Assembly (NCBI GenBank): GCA_963930645.1
Contig: OZ005651.1
Span: 330,603,527 to 330,667,526 of the forward strand
Origin: Salticus scenicus
Lineage: Eukaryota > Arthropoda > Arachnida > Araneae > Salticidae
Direction: 5' to 3'
Length of the DNA: 64,000 bases
Both the position numbers and the translations under genes were made by a program. Of the stretch, positions 47,165-59,653 are shown piece after piece; positions within the stretch are counted from its first letter, which is position 1; every line of letters starts with the position of its first letter. The notes under the pieces were generated by a model that was not told the origin of the DNA, searched no databases, and saw nothing but the letters and a program-made list of their open reading frames with translations.

Positions 47165-48439
47165 TAGGGGAGAGTGGGAATGAATGGGACATTTTTCCTT
47201 TTTTTATTAATAATATTCACCATATGTAATTCAGAATTTTATAACATTGCTCTTAAGTACACTTGACTAATCCGTTACATATAAACATACTAACTTTAAT
47301 AAAAAGTTATCATTTTTAATTAATAATATTTTTTTCTTTTACATGCATGTGCATTGTCCCATTCATCCCCACCTATGAGGATGAATGGACAGGACTGGAG
47401 TTAACAAAGAAAAGAAAACAAAATGGAAAGTAAATAAAATTTTTAAGTTAAATTGTTTTATGTAATTTTATTACACACTATGAAGTTACTGAAATTAACA
47501 TAAACTGATGTATTGACTCAAATTAACATCAAAAGGCAAAAGTCCTTGGGTTCGCACAGTTCCTAGTGCTCTATGCTTTGGTAATTTAATCTAATAAAAT
47601 CTAATCTAAAAATAAATAAATAAATAAAACACTAGAAAGATATAAATCATTATAATAGAGTACAAATTATCCAGATAAATTTTTGTTTCCGACTGATCGG
47701 GAAAAATAAGCATTCTATTCTGTATTACATTAATAATCACCAGGATTTATTTAATTGAAATTGTGACTTTAATCCAATTATTATTAGTTTATTTATTTAT
47801 TTTTTTAATTATTGATATTATTGATTTACGTTGCATTGAATATTCTAACATATAATTTTTTTAATCATAATTATTATAAACAAAAATCAGAACAATTAAT
47901 TTCAATCTATTTTTCTCTAAATCCATGCTACTTTTATAATTCCATGTTATAACTATTGAGCTACAGGTTTTAAAAATATTGAAAATCTATTTACGATTTG
48001 TTTTAATATAATTCTTGTGTACAATTTTAAATTAGCACATAGTGGGGAATGTCTCATTCATCCCCATTCAAAAAGTCTCATTCCTCCACACCACCACATG
48101 ATCATATAGAACATGAAATAGGCCTAAGGAACAATTGTCAATATTCTTCTTGACTATCATAAACACAATAAAAGATACCTTTTCAGCATATATGAGTTAT
48201 ATTAACTTTAAGCAAATAATTAATTTTTAACTACTATCTAATTGAATCAGTAAAAACTTACTCTGGCAGCAGAAAAAGACACTTTAATTTTTTTCAGCCC
48301 TTCAATAGACAGCACAATTCTGAAACTACACTTGATGAATGACCTCAGTACTGCCATATATCAGAAAAATTGTCAAGTTTCTACTGCTTGCAAAACATAA
48401 AAATTTTGCTATTGCCCCATTCATCCCCACTCTCCCTAC
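47165..48439. mobile_element. TA-flanked element, GGGGAGAGTGGGAATGAATG ends, 1275 bp
   Basis: The left end GGGGAGAGTGGGAATGAATG (47167) is matched by an inverted right end at 48437 (about 24 bp, few mismatches), with TA on both sides. The terminal motif is repeated inside: CCCATTCATCCCCAC at about 47358 next to GAGGATGAATGGAC, and CTCATTCATCCCCATTC at about 48053. No transposase frame. The family is related in layout to 56426-58067. Confidence 0.75.
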
Positions 48440-49289
48440 TTTAGGTATTAAATAATGATGTGATCAGCTTTCCCTTTTATTTGCATAAAATGAGTGGTTT
48501 CTTTAAATCAAATAAATATTTCCTATATATTATATTGTGCTTATATTTATTGGAGCAAAATGAAGCAAAATGGTAAAATAATTAAATGAATTCATTTTTA
48601 TAAAAGTATGTGTACATATGCGATATTTTCACTTATGATAAAATTCAATCATCAATAAATAGATTAAAGTTTCCAACGAGACAAATTTCTTTATAATATT
48701 AAACCTTTTCATGATTTTATAACTGATGGTTCTTTCTTTACACAAATAAATTTTTTCCAATTATTTTGTTTAGGAGGTTATTTCAAGTGATATAATTTTC
48801 ATGAACTATGTTAAAAGAATTCTCTGTGGTAGTCTAAGTTTACCACTTTATCCAATTTGTTTTTTCTCTGTCGTTGAATTGAATTTTATTGCTATGGCCT
48901 TTTAGTTAGGTAAATGGGTTGGATGCATGTTATAAACGTCTGGATCCAAACGGGAAGTCTGTCAGCGGTTGATTTAGCTTACAGTTCAAGCCATGCCAAA
49001 TCGCAGCATGATGCCATATGGGAGATGGAGAATCTGTCAAGCGCAGTCGTGAGTTCATACCGACCTCTAAATGGCATGAACGTCATTTAATTTGTCTAAC
49101 TATAAAAGAATGAAAAGTGAGTATTTTCATAAATAAGTTCAAAGCCACTGAGATTTTCATAATAAAAATAAAAATTCTATCTAAGCAAAAGAATTATTAC
49201 TTAAATCATAATAATGTATGGAGTGAAATAAAGTTTTCAAATTGATTAAACATTTAAAAAATTAATCACGGATAATTATAATATGCGCT
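48440..49289. other. Intergenic DNA; GC-richer patch of unknown nature
   Basis: About 48890-49080 is GC-richer (GGTTGGATGCATG, GTCTGTCAGCGGTTGA, GAGTTCATACC) and could be a degenerate tRNA-derived SINE, but box spacing is not convincing. No gene is recognised. Confidence 0.35.
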
Positions 49290-49447
49290 TGGGTCGTCGC
49301 TCTGCGGTCATTTTTTTCACATCAAGACTCATTAGACCGGGAATTACGGCTTAAAGGTGTTTCCGAACCATTACAAGCATCCTGCGCCTGAACTGGGATT
49401 CGAACCCAGCAACTGAATACCACAGCCCCAACCAATCCACCACCTGA
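49290..49447 (-). repeat. tRNA-derived SINE fragment
   Basis: On the minus strand, GGGTTCGAATCCC (complement of 49395-49407) is a perfect RNA polymerase III B box. A-box-like TGGTTGGGGCTGTGG lies 25-30 nt upstream (complement of about 49420-49434). The 3' part (GGAAACACCTTTAAGCCG) is not tRNA-like and no acceptor stem can be closed. A SINE fits better than a tRNA gene. Confidence 0.65.
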
Positions 49448-50349
49448 CTTTTTATAAATTGGGTAATTTTGAGTAGGAATAAACCATTTCTTGATCTGCG
49501 TATCGAAGACAGGATTAGTATGCATATATGTGATATTAGCGAAAATGAAAGAAATTAAAGTTACATTTAAGCTAAAAATAAACTTATTTCATTTCAAATC
49601 AAACACATATTCAATGAATGTTTATGGATTGAATTCACAGAATTAATACTAAACATTTTTATTTAAAAAATGATAAAAAAAATATTATTTTAAGATATAT
49701 AAAAAATAAATTATCATAGATAAGATTTCTTCAAATATTTGCGAATTTTTTTAAGAAGAATGAATTAAAATCTGAATTCTGTTTCAGATGCTGAATCTGT
49801 TCATATTCCCATTATTAAGAGGGAACCATTGAGATCAGTTAAGTTTCTTTCTACTGTGATAAGATGTATCAAACCTGCAATTTGCTGTACCAATTATATG
49901 AGATGCAAGCAGAAGAGTAAGGTTTTATTTTATTTTATTTTATTTTATTTTATTTTATTTTTTGCCTGTAATGAGATGTCTGATGTTTTTATTCTAATAG
50001 TCTTTCTGAAATACATATCTTGCATACAAATATATAGCAAATGAAAGACGATATAGTTAACTGTAAATTGTTATAATTATTATTTGGAAAATGGTATATG
50101 TTTCCCTCTACAAAACAAATCAAAATATTATCAGCTATAAAGCAATTAAAATTGTTTTTTAAGCCAATTCTAAAAAATTTTGGATACAAACTATAGCAAA
50201 TTTAAACAACTTTTAATGAATTTTAAAATGAAATATTATTAACTTGAAAAATATTTATCTGTAATAACTATCAGTTTTATGTACTGAAATAATGCTTATT
50301 TCAGCTTGAGATTACTTTGACAATACGCCTGAAGTAAACATTATGACTA
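49448..50349. other. Intergenic DNA, no gene seen
   Basis: (TATTT)n at about 49924-49961. No coding or RNA gene recognised. Confidence 0.55.
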
Positions 50350-50745
50350 TTAACATGATGAGCGCCACGCAAATTCTTAAAATCCATTAAAATTCCATAA
50401 TGATTCCTCCTGTAATAAATAAAAATTAAGCAAATTTTTAATAAATTTTCAATCATTAAATGTAATATTTTTAGTTTTATATCCCATTTTATATCCGCCA
50501 CCGATTGTTGACGCGGCTTTATATCTTATTTGACACTGTCAGCCACCGATGGCTGACAGGGCTCATAACGTTTTAATTTTTTATTGGTACTGCTTTTACT
50601 TTCGGGGTAAAACTTTCACTGAAATGTTTGAAGTATAACATGTTTTGCATACTCCTAAAGTTTCAAGATGATTCCTTCAGTACTTAGAGATATATGACAA
50701 AATGTCTAGAATCTAGAATGGCTGACATGGCGTTCAACGTGTTAA
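50350..50745. mobile_element. TTAA-flanked MITE, 396 bp, second family member
   Basis: TTAA at both borders. The left TIR CATGATGAGCGCCA and right TIR TGGCGTTCAACGTG differ from the 5254-5566 copy by single bases. It is about 83 bp longer than that copy because of extra sequence near 50425-50510. The right half carries the AAAGTTTCAAGATGATTCC module. Confidence 0.85.
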
Positions 50746-51393
50746 TTAAGATTTTCATATTCCAAAAACAAGTTAAAAATCCATAATTGTATAATTTTGA
50801 ATTATAATAATATTGGGGAGATGGGGACGTTAGTTCAGTAAATGGATATATGCATCAGCGACGGTCAGGTGGTCAGGATAAAACACAATGCTTCTATGTT
50901 TTAAATATAAATGTGAGAATTTAACTGAAATAAACTTTTTCTAAGGTCCCAGCTACAAAAAAAGAAAAAAAAAAAAAAAAAACTGCAGATAATCTGAAGG
51001 TATTTCGAACAATAAAATGTTTAAGGGAAAAAAAATTATCTGCAAATTTTTTGCTTCCAAACTGCAGTTATTCCGCAGATTTTACGACTCTTCTTCCAAA
51101 TACATTCAGATAATTGTTTTCTTTTTTTTTTTTTTTTTTTTTAATATTTTTTCTGCATAATGTTTTTAGCTTTGGGCATAACTTTTATAGTCATATCTAC
51201 TATTCAGTCGCATCTTTAGAGATAAGCTTACGTTTTAAATATTTTTTTACCCCCTTTTAATCATAAACTTTTTAAAAAAGTGAATAAGGAAAGTTTGAAT
51301 TACATTAAACATAACCATTTATTTTTCAAATATACTCGTAAAGTAACTAACGGACTTCGGAAATTGTAGAAGAAAGCATATTCCAAATGAGTA

Positions 51394-51429
<36 letters not shown>

Positions 51430-52055
51430 GAAGCGTCTACAGAATACGCCTAAAAATGATGCACTAAAATAACTATTTTAGACAAATGCCAAAAATTTTA
51501 CCTATGAACAAGGATAAATGCTGTATCAGGCAAAATTTTTTAAAGAGCGGTATTGCTTTCATTTACAACGTCAGTTAAGTGAAAACAGTTAGACTCGGTA
51601 GCATTGTAAAAAACAGTGAACAAAAAGTAAAGTGTTATAAAGTGATTTCGGCCATTTTTGTTTCCTCAAACTTTTTATTATTTAAAAAATAAAATAAAAA
51701 TGTGGATATTTTAATATTTTTCGCAAAATATTTTGTTCATTTTCTAAACTATTGTTTTAAAAATTCTTTATAACAAAAACAAAAATAAATAAAGATAAAA
51801 ATGTTATGAAAATAAGCAAAATGTTTGTTCACCAATTTAATATTTTTTGAAAGATCTAGTCCATTAAATGGAAGAGGAATAAATCTGGATAATTACCATT
51901 TTATTCATAGAATATCTGAATTAAATAAAATGTAATTATATCTTAATTTTTTCCTATTATCCTATTTTCGTTTATTTTTTATTTTTATTTATTTATTTAT
52001 TTATTTATTTTTAGACCGAAACAATTATGAAACTGCGTTGTACATGCATTCAATA
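50746..52055. other. AT-rich intergenic DNA with homopolymers
   Basis: Poly(A) near 50964-50982, poly(T) near 51121-51142 and poly(T) of 30 at 51396-51425, plus (TTTA)n near 51983-52010. No gene. Confidence 0.6.
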
Positions 52056-53648
52056 CACTCCTTTTCATATTTATAAGGACACTTTACGTTTTGAAATAAC
52101 TAATGTAAAAATAATTGTGAACAAGATTATACTAAGTGCACTTAATATATCCAGTACTCTAAAAACCAAAACTGCTATAATTTTTTTAATATGAAACAAA
52201 ATTAATAAAAAGTAATGCAAAATATTTTTTCTCCACGTTTTTAGATGCTCATAAATACAGGGACAATCAAGATTTTTTCATTTTATTTAACTTACTAGCG
52301 GATAAATTACAGTTGACATGCGAATTTGTTAAATACTGGGCTAGATTAATTCATATATAAGCCTTCAATTTCTCTTGGACGGACGTTACTGATAATTCCT
52401 CGAAAAAAAGAACGTTCATGTAGTGAAGTATGATAAATGTGTTTTTTAAGTGGAAGGATAATTTCAATCCGCTGAATTTCTAATGAAATTTGAAGATCTA
52501 AAATTGCTGAAGGAAATGTGATCAAACGTTGAACTGCTGGTTCGATAGGACAGAGATCTGATGTAAAATCAGAGTTGTTTTACAGAGATCAAAGACTCAT
52601 AATTCCTCTTACTGTTCTACTCATAATGACTGCTGCTGAATTTGCTCGTAATTTTTAACGAAAGTTTTGGGTTCACATTTATGCATATTTAAAATAAATA
52701 ATAATATGTTAAAATGAATAAAAAACCTGTAATAATCAATAAGCATTTAAAGGGGGAAAGAACGTCTGTGTTAAAATTGAATAAAGACAATATTAAATGG
52801 TAAAAATGTTGCATTTTCGGATGAAAAACATTTTATTCTTGATTAACCAAATGATTTTAACAGTTACTGGCACGATCTGAAAATAGCGAAAGACAGAGCA
52901 GATTTTTTAAAGGCAGATATGAATCGATCATTTTAAAGGTGGATCTATGGTGCTCTGGGGAGCTGTTTCTACTGAAGGCAGAATGAATTTAGTAATTTTT
53001 TCTATTATTATGAACATCAAGAGAATATCCGCAAATTTTAAACGTGGAATTCTCAGATTTTTGTTAGATTTTTTTTTTTTTTTTTTTTTTTTGGGGGGGG
53101 GGGTGATAATATTTTTTTCAACAAGACACATTTTTGCTCTACTTCTAGAGCAATAGGAAATCGTTTGAAGAAAGAAACTTCTGTATTATTGCCTTTCCCG
53201 TGGCCTAAAAGTTGAAAAAACCTTAACTTACGATATTAGAAAAGTGCATGCAAATGGAAAACAATTTTAAATAGTTTAAATGTATTCAGAATATCATCTA
53301 TGCTGTATGAAATGGTATTGAAACTGAATATTAAAAAAAGAATGTATATGTATATACCAGACAGAACGTCTGACTGTTTCACCCTAAAAGGAGACCCCAT
53401 AAAATATTAATTTAAAGAATAACTGAAAAAAATTTACTAACATTCCAGCTGTCCTTATAATTGTGAACACCTGAAAAATCGTCTTTTTGACCGTATTTAA
53501 AGTTTTTTTAAGATAAAAAAACGATAAAACTTTTCAAATATAGTCTATTAATGAAATTCAAATTAATAAAAAATATATTTATTTAAATAGTGTTCAGTGT
53601 TTAGTTAATATAGAAAAACGGATGTCCTTATAATTATGAGAACCAGTG
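52056..53648 (+). mobile_element. Second Tc1-like element with IR/DR ends, 1593 bp
   Basis: Ends CACTCCTTTTCATATTTATA (52056) and the inverse at 53648 (CATAATTATAAGGACA-type) are flanked by TA. Each end again has two candidate binding sites: TTATAAGGACA at about 52071 and a diverged ATAAATACAGGGACA at 52251 on the left; GTCCTTATAA at 53451 and 53624 on the right. Spacing is 180 and 173 bp. The sites differ from those of the 19504-21152 element, so this is a distinct lineage. Confidence 0.75.
52370..53410 (+). pseudogene. Tc1-like transposase, heavily decayed
   Basis: Recognisable pieces in several frames include FSDEKHFILD near 52810 (first catalytic Asp), FNSYWHDL near 52857, MVLWGAVSTEGRMNLVIFS at about 52947-53003, NKTHFC followed by SRAIGN near 53120-53155 (the second catalytic Asp region is altered, lacking QQD), and PFPWPKS near 53195. 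The end is PDRTSDCF...KGDPIKY to TAA at 53408. A poly(T)24-poly(G)11 run (53069-53103) sits inside the coding region. Multiple stops and frameshifts mean no activity. Confidence 0.75.
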
Positions 53649-53829
53649 TATAATCAACATAATTTCGACAATGCGTTAGAATAAAGAGTTGTACGCATTA
53701 ATGGAGGCTTTAAGACTACCAATTTCGTACACATCAAATTTCCTGTCAGTTAATGAAAACGTTCAAATGATTCTGAAGTGGGAGTGGTAATCAGTAATCA
53801 CATTTGGAAGATGGAAATAAAAAGTAAAG
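53649..53829. other. Intergenic DNA
   Basis: Nothing recognised between the transposon end and the next open frame. Confidence 0.4.
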
Positions 53830-54427
53830 ATGTTTAAATTCCGGTATATATTACATATTGCGATCACCCACTCCCTTTCTTTATTGAAGAAAAGAAAGAA
53901 ATATGGATTTGAAGCCGCTTTCAGTTACTCCCAAGATGTTTCCATCTCGCATCCCTCCTTCTACTTTCGAATCTTTTATGAAACAGATTTTATCACTAAA
54001 AAAGAAAAAAATATATTATTCTTTCTTCCATGATTCTGATAATTTTGAAACGATAAAAAAAGAAAGAAACTCGTCTGGCACCGATTATTTTAATATTACT
54101 TGGAATAACTTTCCTCAAAATATCGAAACACAGATAATAAACGTATTGAAGATATCACTTTCGTCAGATATGAAAGGCGGTTTACCTGAGCTCGTAGGTC
54201 AAGATTAAGGTTAACAGATGCTAGTTTTTTCCTCTTAACATTCCATGCCAAAACGTCTTCATACACGTTCTTCGCTTTGCTGGCTATTTGAGAAGTTATT
54301 CATTAATGCGGGTGTATTCCCTGACCTGGAAGTGACAAGTTTCCTTCCTTGGGAAAGACTATTAAACCTTAATGATCATTCATTAAATAACTTATCAATT
54401 TATTTCAACAAAATTTTTTTTTATTAA
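53830..54427 (+). other. Unidentified segment with coding-like frames
   Basis: Overlapping frames at 53830-54033, 53903-54208 (101 residues, begins MDLKPLSVTPKMFPSRIPPS, contains GTDYFNITWNNFPQ) and 54245-54427 have a more balanced composition than the surrounding AT-rich DNA. I recognise no domain, signal peptide or transmembrane segment. It could be a decayed host exon or transposon protein, or chance. No function is assigned. Confidence 0.2.
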
Positions 54428-54591
54428 AATTACAGTGAAACGAAATTGTATTAATTGTTCACGGTATTTATAACATATATTTGTTGTTCTCGTATGATGT
54501 TTCCATATTTACATTTTACTTTAATTAAAATTTATCAGTACATATCTCAGGTTTTTTGATTTTTTAAAATATTTTTTATTGAATTAGCCAT

Positions 54592-54765
54592 AACTATAAA
54601 TATAATTTTATAACGTGTGTTAAAAGCACGTTAAAAATAAGAACTAAAATATTTTAGGAAAGAGAAGTGACAAATATATAACTATAAATATATTTTTTAA
54701 CGTGTGTTAAAAGCACGTTAAAAATAAGAACTAAAATATTTTAGAAAAGACAACTGACATTAAAA
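54592..54765 (+). repeat. Tandem duplication, ~88-bp unit x2
   Basis: AACTATAAATAT...AACGTGTGTTAAAAGCACG and AATAAGAACTAAAATATTTT are each present twice about 88 bp apart, nearly identical. Confidence 0.85.
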
Positions 54766-55894
54766 AGTGATTATACTAAAAATTTAATTTTTTTTTTCAA
54801 ATAATTTTAAGTTTAAGGTACAACCATTTATTATTATTGATTATAAAGTTAATTACCAAAACATTATTGTATACGTATGCATTTGTTTGAAAATATTGAT
54901 ACCTGTTTGATAATAAACCAGACGTTGACGCAGTCACTTTTTTGAATAACACTGATTTTATAAAGCAATCTCCGTATTACTCAAAGACAACTATTGCAAA
55001 ATTTTGCTAAATTTTTCTATATATAAATGGTATTTTAAAAAATGACCGCACCGACACCTGTAAATAATTTTTTTTAATTTTTAATCTAAGGAATTAATCT
55101 ATCAACATATCTTAATAGAATTATTTCATATAGTTACTCATAACATGATAATCAACTGTAAAAATTAATGAGGAATGTGAAGTCAGGATGGAGGAATCGC
55201 AATGATGATGATAGTGGCTACAAGAAATACATATACACAGTACCCGCCGCTTAATAAAATCGCTGGATAATAAAATCAGCCACTTAGTCTTACCAAATTG
55301 CCAGGACCGGAATAAAATCAATATAAATTAAAACCGCCGTTTAATAAAATCAGCATCGCCAGTTAATAAACTCAAAAAAAAAAAGAAAAAAAAGAAAAAA
55401 AAGAAAGAAAGAAAAAGAAAAAGAAAAAAGGAAATTCTTGCTGCAAAAATTTGCATATGTACAAACTAAACAACGAAGTTTGATTCTTACAGCAAACTTT
55501 TTATTATTGAAAAAAAAAAGGAAAATGAAACACAGCAAATTACCATATTATCTCTCTTAAAAGAAAGCATGTGCGGCGTAGTAACAAAATAAGAACCCTT
55601 ACCCCCTGTCTTAGCAACAAATTCAATAAATCTTACTTTTAAGGTGCACTAGTAAGTTACAAATTTGCTTTGATTGGTCATTGATCACGGAAGTTATTTT
55701 TTTTCTTTCTTTTTTTATTGAAAGAGAATTTATATTTGTGGTTCTTACTTCCAACATTTTTTTACCATATGAACAATAAATGTAAATTTTAGTATAATTT
55801 GCGCAATACAAAGTTTTTTTTTTTTTTTTGTTTTTTTTTTTATGATTTATAAAGAGGCATCTCATAAAAAGCAGTGCATTGTTATTTTTTTTAT
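54766..55894. other. Intergenic DNA, no gene seen
   Basis: AAAGAAA-type purine tract near 55374-55432 and poly(T) near 55814-55841. Three copies of an AATAAAATCRGC-like motif lie near 55252-55360. No gene. Confidence 0.5.
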
Positions 55895-56110
55895 ATTTCT
55901 GTACACAAGCTAGTTCTGCTATTCCCACCATTTTAATGGGATAACATTCCAATAGTGAACATGAATAACATATAACAAGACATTTTGAAGAAATTTTGGA
56001 AATATTTATGAACGCTAGAGGCGGATAGACGGACAGAAAGGCGGATAGGTAGACTAATTGAATTCACAGTCGCTCTTAAAAATTGTTAAAAAGTGTTTAA
56101 AAACTATTAT
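55895..56110 (-). repeat. Antisense copy of the compound 174-bp/TCTG repeat
   Basis: Reverse complement shows the hallmarks in order: TTAACAATTTTTAAGAGCG, AATTCAATTAGTCTACC, TCTGTCCG-type head, TTATTCATGTTCACTATTGG and TAGCTTGTGTACAG. Confidence 0.7.
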
Positions 56111-56278
56111 TACACGCAAAACTCTTATTACACTAAGAAGGGTGTTGGAAAATCGGAGTGCAGAAATGGAAATGTTCCACCAGTATTATGCTTTTAACAG
56201 AAATATTGAACACCTAATTGCTCTGACCAAACAGAGTATCATTGATCAATTTTTAAGAGAATTCCAACATATAAGTAT

Positions 56279-56280
<2 letters not shown>

Positions 56281-56324
<44 letters not shown>

Positions 56325-56372
56325 TATATATATATATATATATACTTTTTTTTTTTTTTTTTTTTTTTTTTT
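56281..56372. repeat. (CA)n(TA)n followed by poly(T)
   Basis: (CA)n at about 56281-56317, (TA)n to about 56344, then 27 T. Frames through it are artefacts. Confidence 0.9.
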
Positions 56373-56425
56373 GTCGTATGATTTATTTATTTATTTATTT
56401 TTAATGTATAAGTAACATATACATG

Positions 56426-57538
56426 TAGGGGAACGTGGGGCTGGTTGTAACAGTTTTTAGAAAATTAAACGTATTTTGAAATGTACTTACGTTTTCCTGA
56501 TTATAATTGCTGTTTTCCATAGCATACTCATAGCATATTCATAAAAAAAAAATCTTTAATTTTGCTAATTCTAACACAAAAAATATTTTTTCAAAATTAT
56601 TTGCCTGTTACAATTTGCCCCGAATTTGGGGCAAGTTCTAACACACGTGGGGCAAATTGTAACAGATACGGAGGGAACACTAACAGTAAAATCGACACTA
56701 TTTCAAAATGTTTTTTGTTATCAATCATTTATTAATTTAATAAAAAAGGCAATTAATAACTAATATATTATAATCTTCTTGGTATAGTAACAATGAATTA
56801 TATCAAATGGATTATAGTAAAATAAAGAGAAAATTAAATATATAATCAACATAGAAGTCCATCTTAGTCAGAGTTAAAATTTAATTCTAACAAATGATAT
56901 TTTGTTCCCTCTTATACATTTAACGTGTGGCCACATTTTGCAAATTAAGCATTATACCCATTCTTCTGCCTCAGAGAGGATTTAACAGAGATCGAATTCA
57001 CCGCCCTTTTTTCAGGACACCCTCATTGATGAGAATTTTCTGCTTTTTTTTCTACCACTATTTTTATGCAATATTCTCTAATTCGTGATTAAATAATCAC
57101 GGCAATATAATATAAAAACACAGAAAATATTTCTGTATAAATGTAGTAGTGACAAAGAAGCAAAAAATTTTTCATTTCTGAAAGTTTTCTGAAAATGGGC
57201 AGAGACTTCGAGCTCTGGCTGTAGGTATCTCCACAAGCCACTCCTTTAATTGAGAATCTGTGTCTGGAGTTAAGGGCATTTTATTTATATTTTTAGCCTT
57301 TCGTTTATTTATTTATTTGTTTGTTTGGTTCTTCCTGTAAGCTTTTCCTTTCTCTTTCCTTTCTTTTTATGTTTGTGTTACTTTTTAATTATCTCTTCAA
57401 ATTATTTTTCAAATATTTTCCTTTCGGATGATGGGTGTCTAATATTTGTACCTTTAGAGAAGATTTCAGCTGTAGCCAAATCGTATATATCTTGACCCTT
57501 TGAAGCTCTTTCAGATTTCTTTTTACAGTTCCTCATGT

Positions 57539-57572
<34 letters not shown>

Positions 57573-58067
57573 TGCATACAATAAATAATTTGCTTGTTAA
57601 CATTTCAAGTAGGAATGTCTAATTGCATGAATCAAAACACAAAGGGCAAATTGTAACATGTTACAACTTGCCCCAAAATTTTGTTTCAGCTTGCCCCATC
57701 GTATGATTTTGGACATTTTGTTTATTTATAAAAATATATATATAAAGATTTATACAAAAAATTAAACATACATTTTATAACTCAACACACAGACTACATA
57801 AATAGCTATAAACACTTCTTTAAAATATAAATTAACATAACTTTAATGAAAATTAACGAAATACATTTTTTCCCACTAACTAGCTAAAATGAAGCACATG
57901 TACAGAACCTCTGATTAACCATTTTTGCAGAACACTGATTGTGCTTATCTAATAAAGCGCGTCATTAGAATTATGTTTATCGAAATATCTAACCAAAAAG
58001 TTACAAAATATTTCGTAAATTGCACGTTATTTCCTACCCCTGTTACAACTAGCCCCACCCTCCCCTA
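56426..58067. mobile_element. TA-flanked element, GGGGAACGTGGGGCTGGTTG ends, 1642 bp
   Basis: The left end GGGGAACGTGGGGCTGGTTG (56428) is matched by an inverted right end at 58065 (GGGGAGGGTGGGGCTAGTTG on the minus strand, then TAACAG), with TA at both borders. Internal copies of the terminal motif GGGGCAAGTTGTAACA occur in both orientations at 56606-56621, 56628-56643, 56649-56664, 57643-57673 (two, head to head) and about 57687. A poly(A) lies near 57547-57572. No transposase is visible; unknown superfamily. Confidence 0.75.
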
Positions 58068-59050
58068 CTATATTAGACACAGCATACTGCAATCAGAATG
58101 TAAAAATTTTAAATATCTTACGAGATATGAGCATTTTTACTAAATAATTCTTAACTACGCATGCGTTAGCTTTTGAAAAAATTATTTGCATAATTTAATA
58201 GCCAAAAATATTGAGAAACTTATATGAAAACCCCAAACAAATATCAGGTAAATACAAAGAGGTATGAAAGATAGAATAATCAAAATTTTGATTCTCTCAA
58301 AATAAAAGCTAAGCTATAAAAGGTTTTATTCACATTTTTATATTGATTTAATGCCCAATGATACTAGAGTGTTCGCTGATTGTAAATAAATATTGATAAA
58401 GCCCACTATCGTCTTTCTTTTTTTTTTTTTTTTTTTTTTTCTTTTCAGAAGAACTGAAATTATGTTCTTTTATCTTTCATAACTTTTTGAATTTAGACTA
58501 TATTTGTTTGGGGTTTTCATATAAGCTGCTCAATACTTTTGTCTATTAAATTATGCAAATGAAATTTTTTAAAACATAGCGCATGCGTAGTTGAAATTTA
58601 TTTAGTAAAAATGCTCATATTTCCTAAGATACTTAATATTTTTGCATTTTGATTGCAGTATGCTGTGTCTAATATGGTATTCCAAATTTCCTGAAAATGG
58701 TTTTGCACTGTGCCTAATACCCTACGTGTTATAATTAAAAAAGTAATTTTTTTTTCTCTTTTTTGCAATTAAAAAAAAAGTTATATCTCCATGAATATAT
58801 GTGGTAGCCTCTTGAAAGTTTTTACGGATAACGAGAAAATTTGTCATAATCACATGTGAAAGCATTACTTTTTACAGGGTAATCCAAAACATTCTGTTTT
58901 TTTTTTTTTTTTTTACTGGTCCCCTTTTCCCTTTCAGAACACAACTTTTGCTAAAACATATGAGGTGTAATATATTCTGTACACTACCAAAGTTTCAAGA
59001 TGATTCCTAAAGAACTTTTCCAGATATTTGACAAAACGCGCAAATTCGAT
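58068..59050. mobile_element. Partial foldback element, family of 9021-10438
   Basis: Left part (CATACTGCAATCAGAATG, TACGCATGCGTTAG, ATAATTTAATAGCC) pairs with the right part (GGCTATTAA-like, GCGCATGCGTAGTT, GATTGCAGTATGC). The outer left arm is missing: the copy begins directly after the element ending at 58067. The outer right arm reaches the AAAGTTTCAAGATGATTCC module near 58990-59040. Poly(T) runs interrupt it. Confidence 0.65.
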
Positions 59051-59653
59051 AGTGTCCAAATACTTATTGGTAGATAGTGTGCTTTGATTTTTTAAAAAAT
59101 CCAGATTTAATTTCAATCTTCTAGCAAAAGATTTGTCAATAAACACTTTTAATGATGTATGGCTGATGTACAACGAATATATAAGAAAACATATAGAAGT
59201 TTCAGTAGATATTAAACTAAAAATAAAAACCACAAGTAAAAGATTTAAAAATATATGTATTCAAATAAAACTGTTTGTCGGTCTTCTGAAAGGAAACTGT
59301 TTCTAAATCACCTCTGAACTGTACTGTATAATTCTTCGAACAAAACTCTTTGGTTATTAAACCTCAATACATATCACCCCTCCCCGTCCCCTCAAAAAAA
59401 AAAAAAAAGGGGTAGCTTTGGAAAATTTATTCTTGTCTACGCAAAAATTTTCTTGAATATTCTGACACGGTGGTGATAGGGCAGTATCCATTTGACTTAT
59501 TTTAGAGAAATGTTAGTTTTAAATTACACTCAACCCACATTTGGCTATCTCCGCCTCACTACATAGAAATGTGGACTTACAAGGAAACTCTTCCAAGAGC
59601 TAATCGCCGATTTTCTTGAAAAAATTCACATTATACTTAAATTACTGCACACA
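59051..59653. other. Intergenic DNA before the assembly gap
   Basis: No recognisable gene; the 99-residue minus-strand frame at 58934-59233 partly overlaps the foldback element and shows no domain. A poly(A) lies at about 59394-59408. Confidence 0.45.

Noticed and set aside
49385..49447. tRNA gene on the minus strand
   Set aside because: A and B boxes are present, but no acceptor or anticodon stem closes; fits a tRNA-derived SINE instead.
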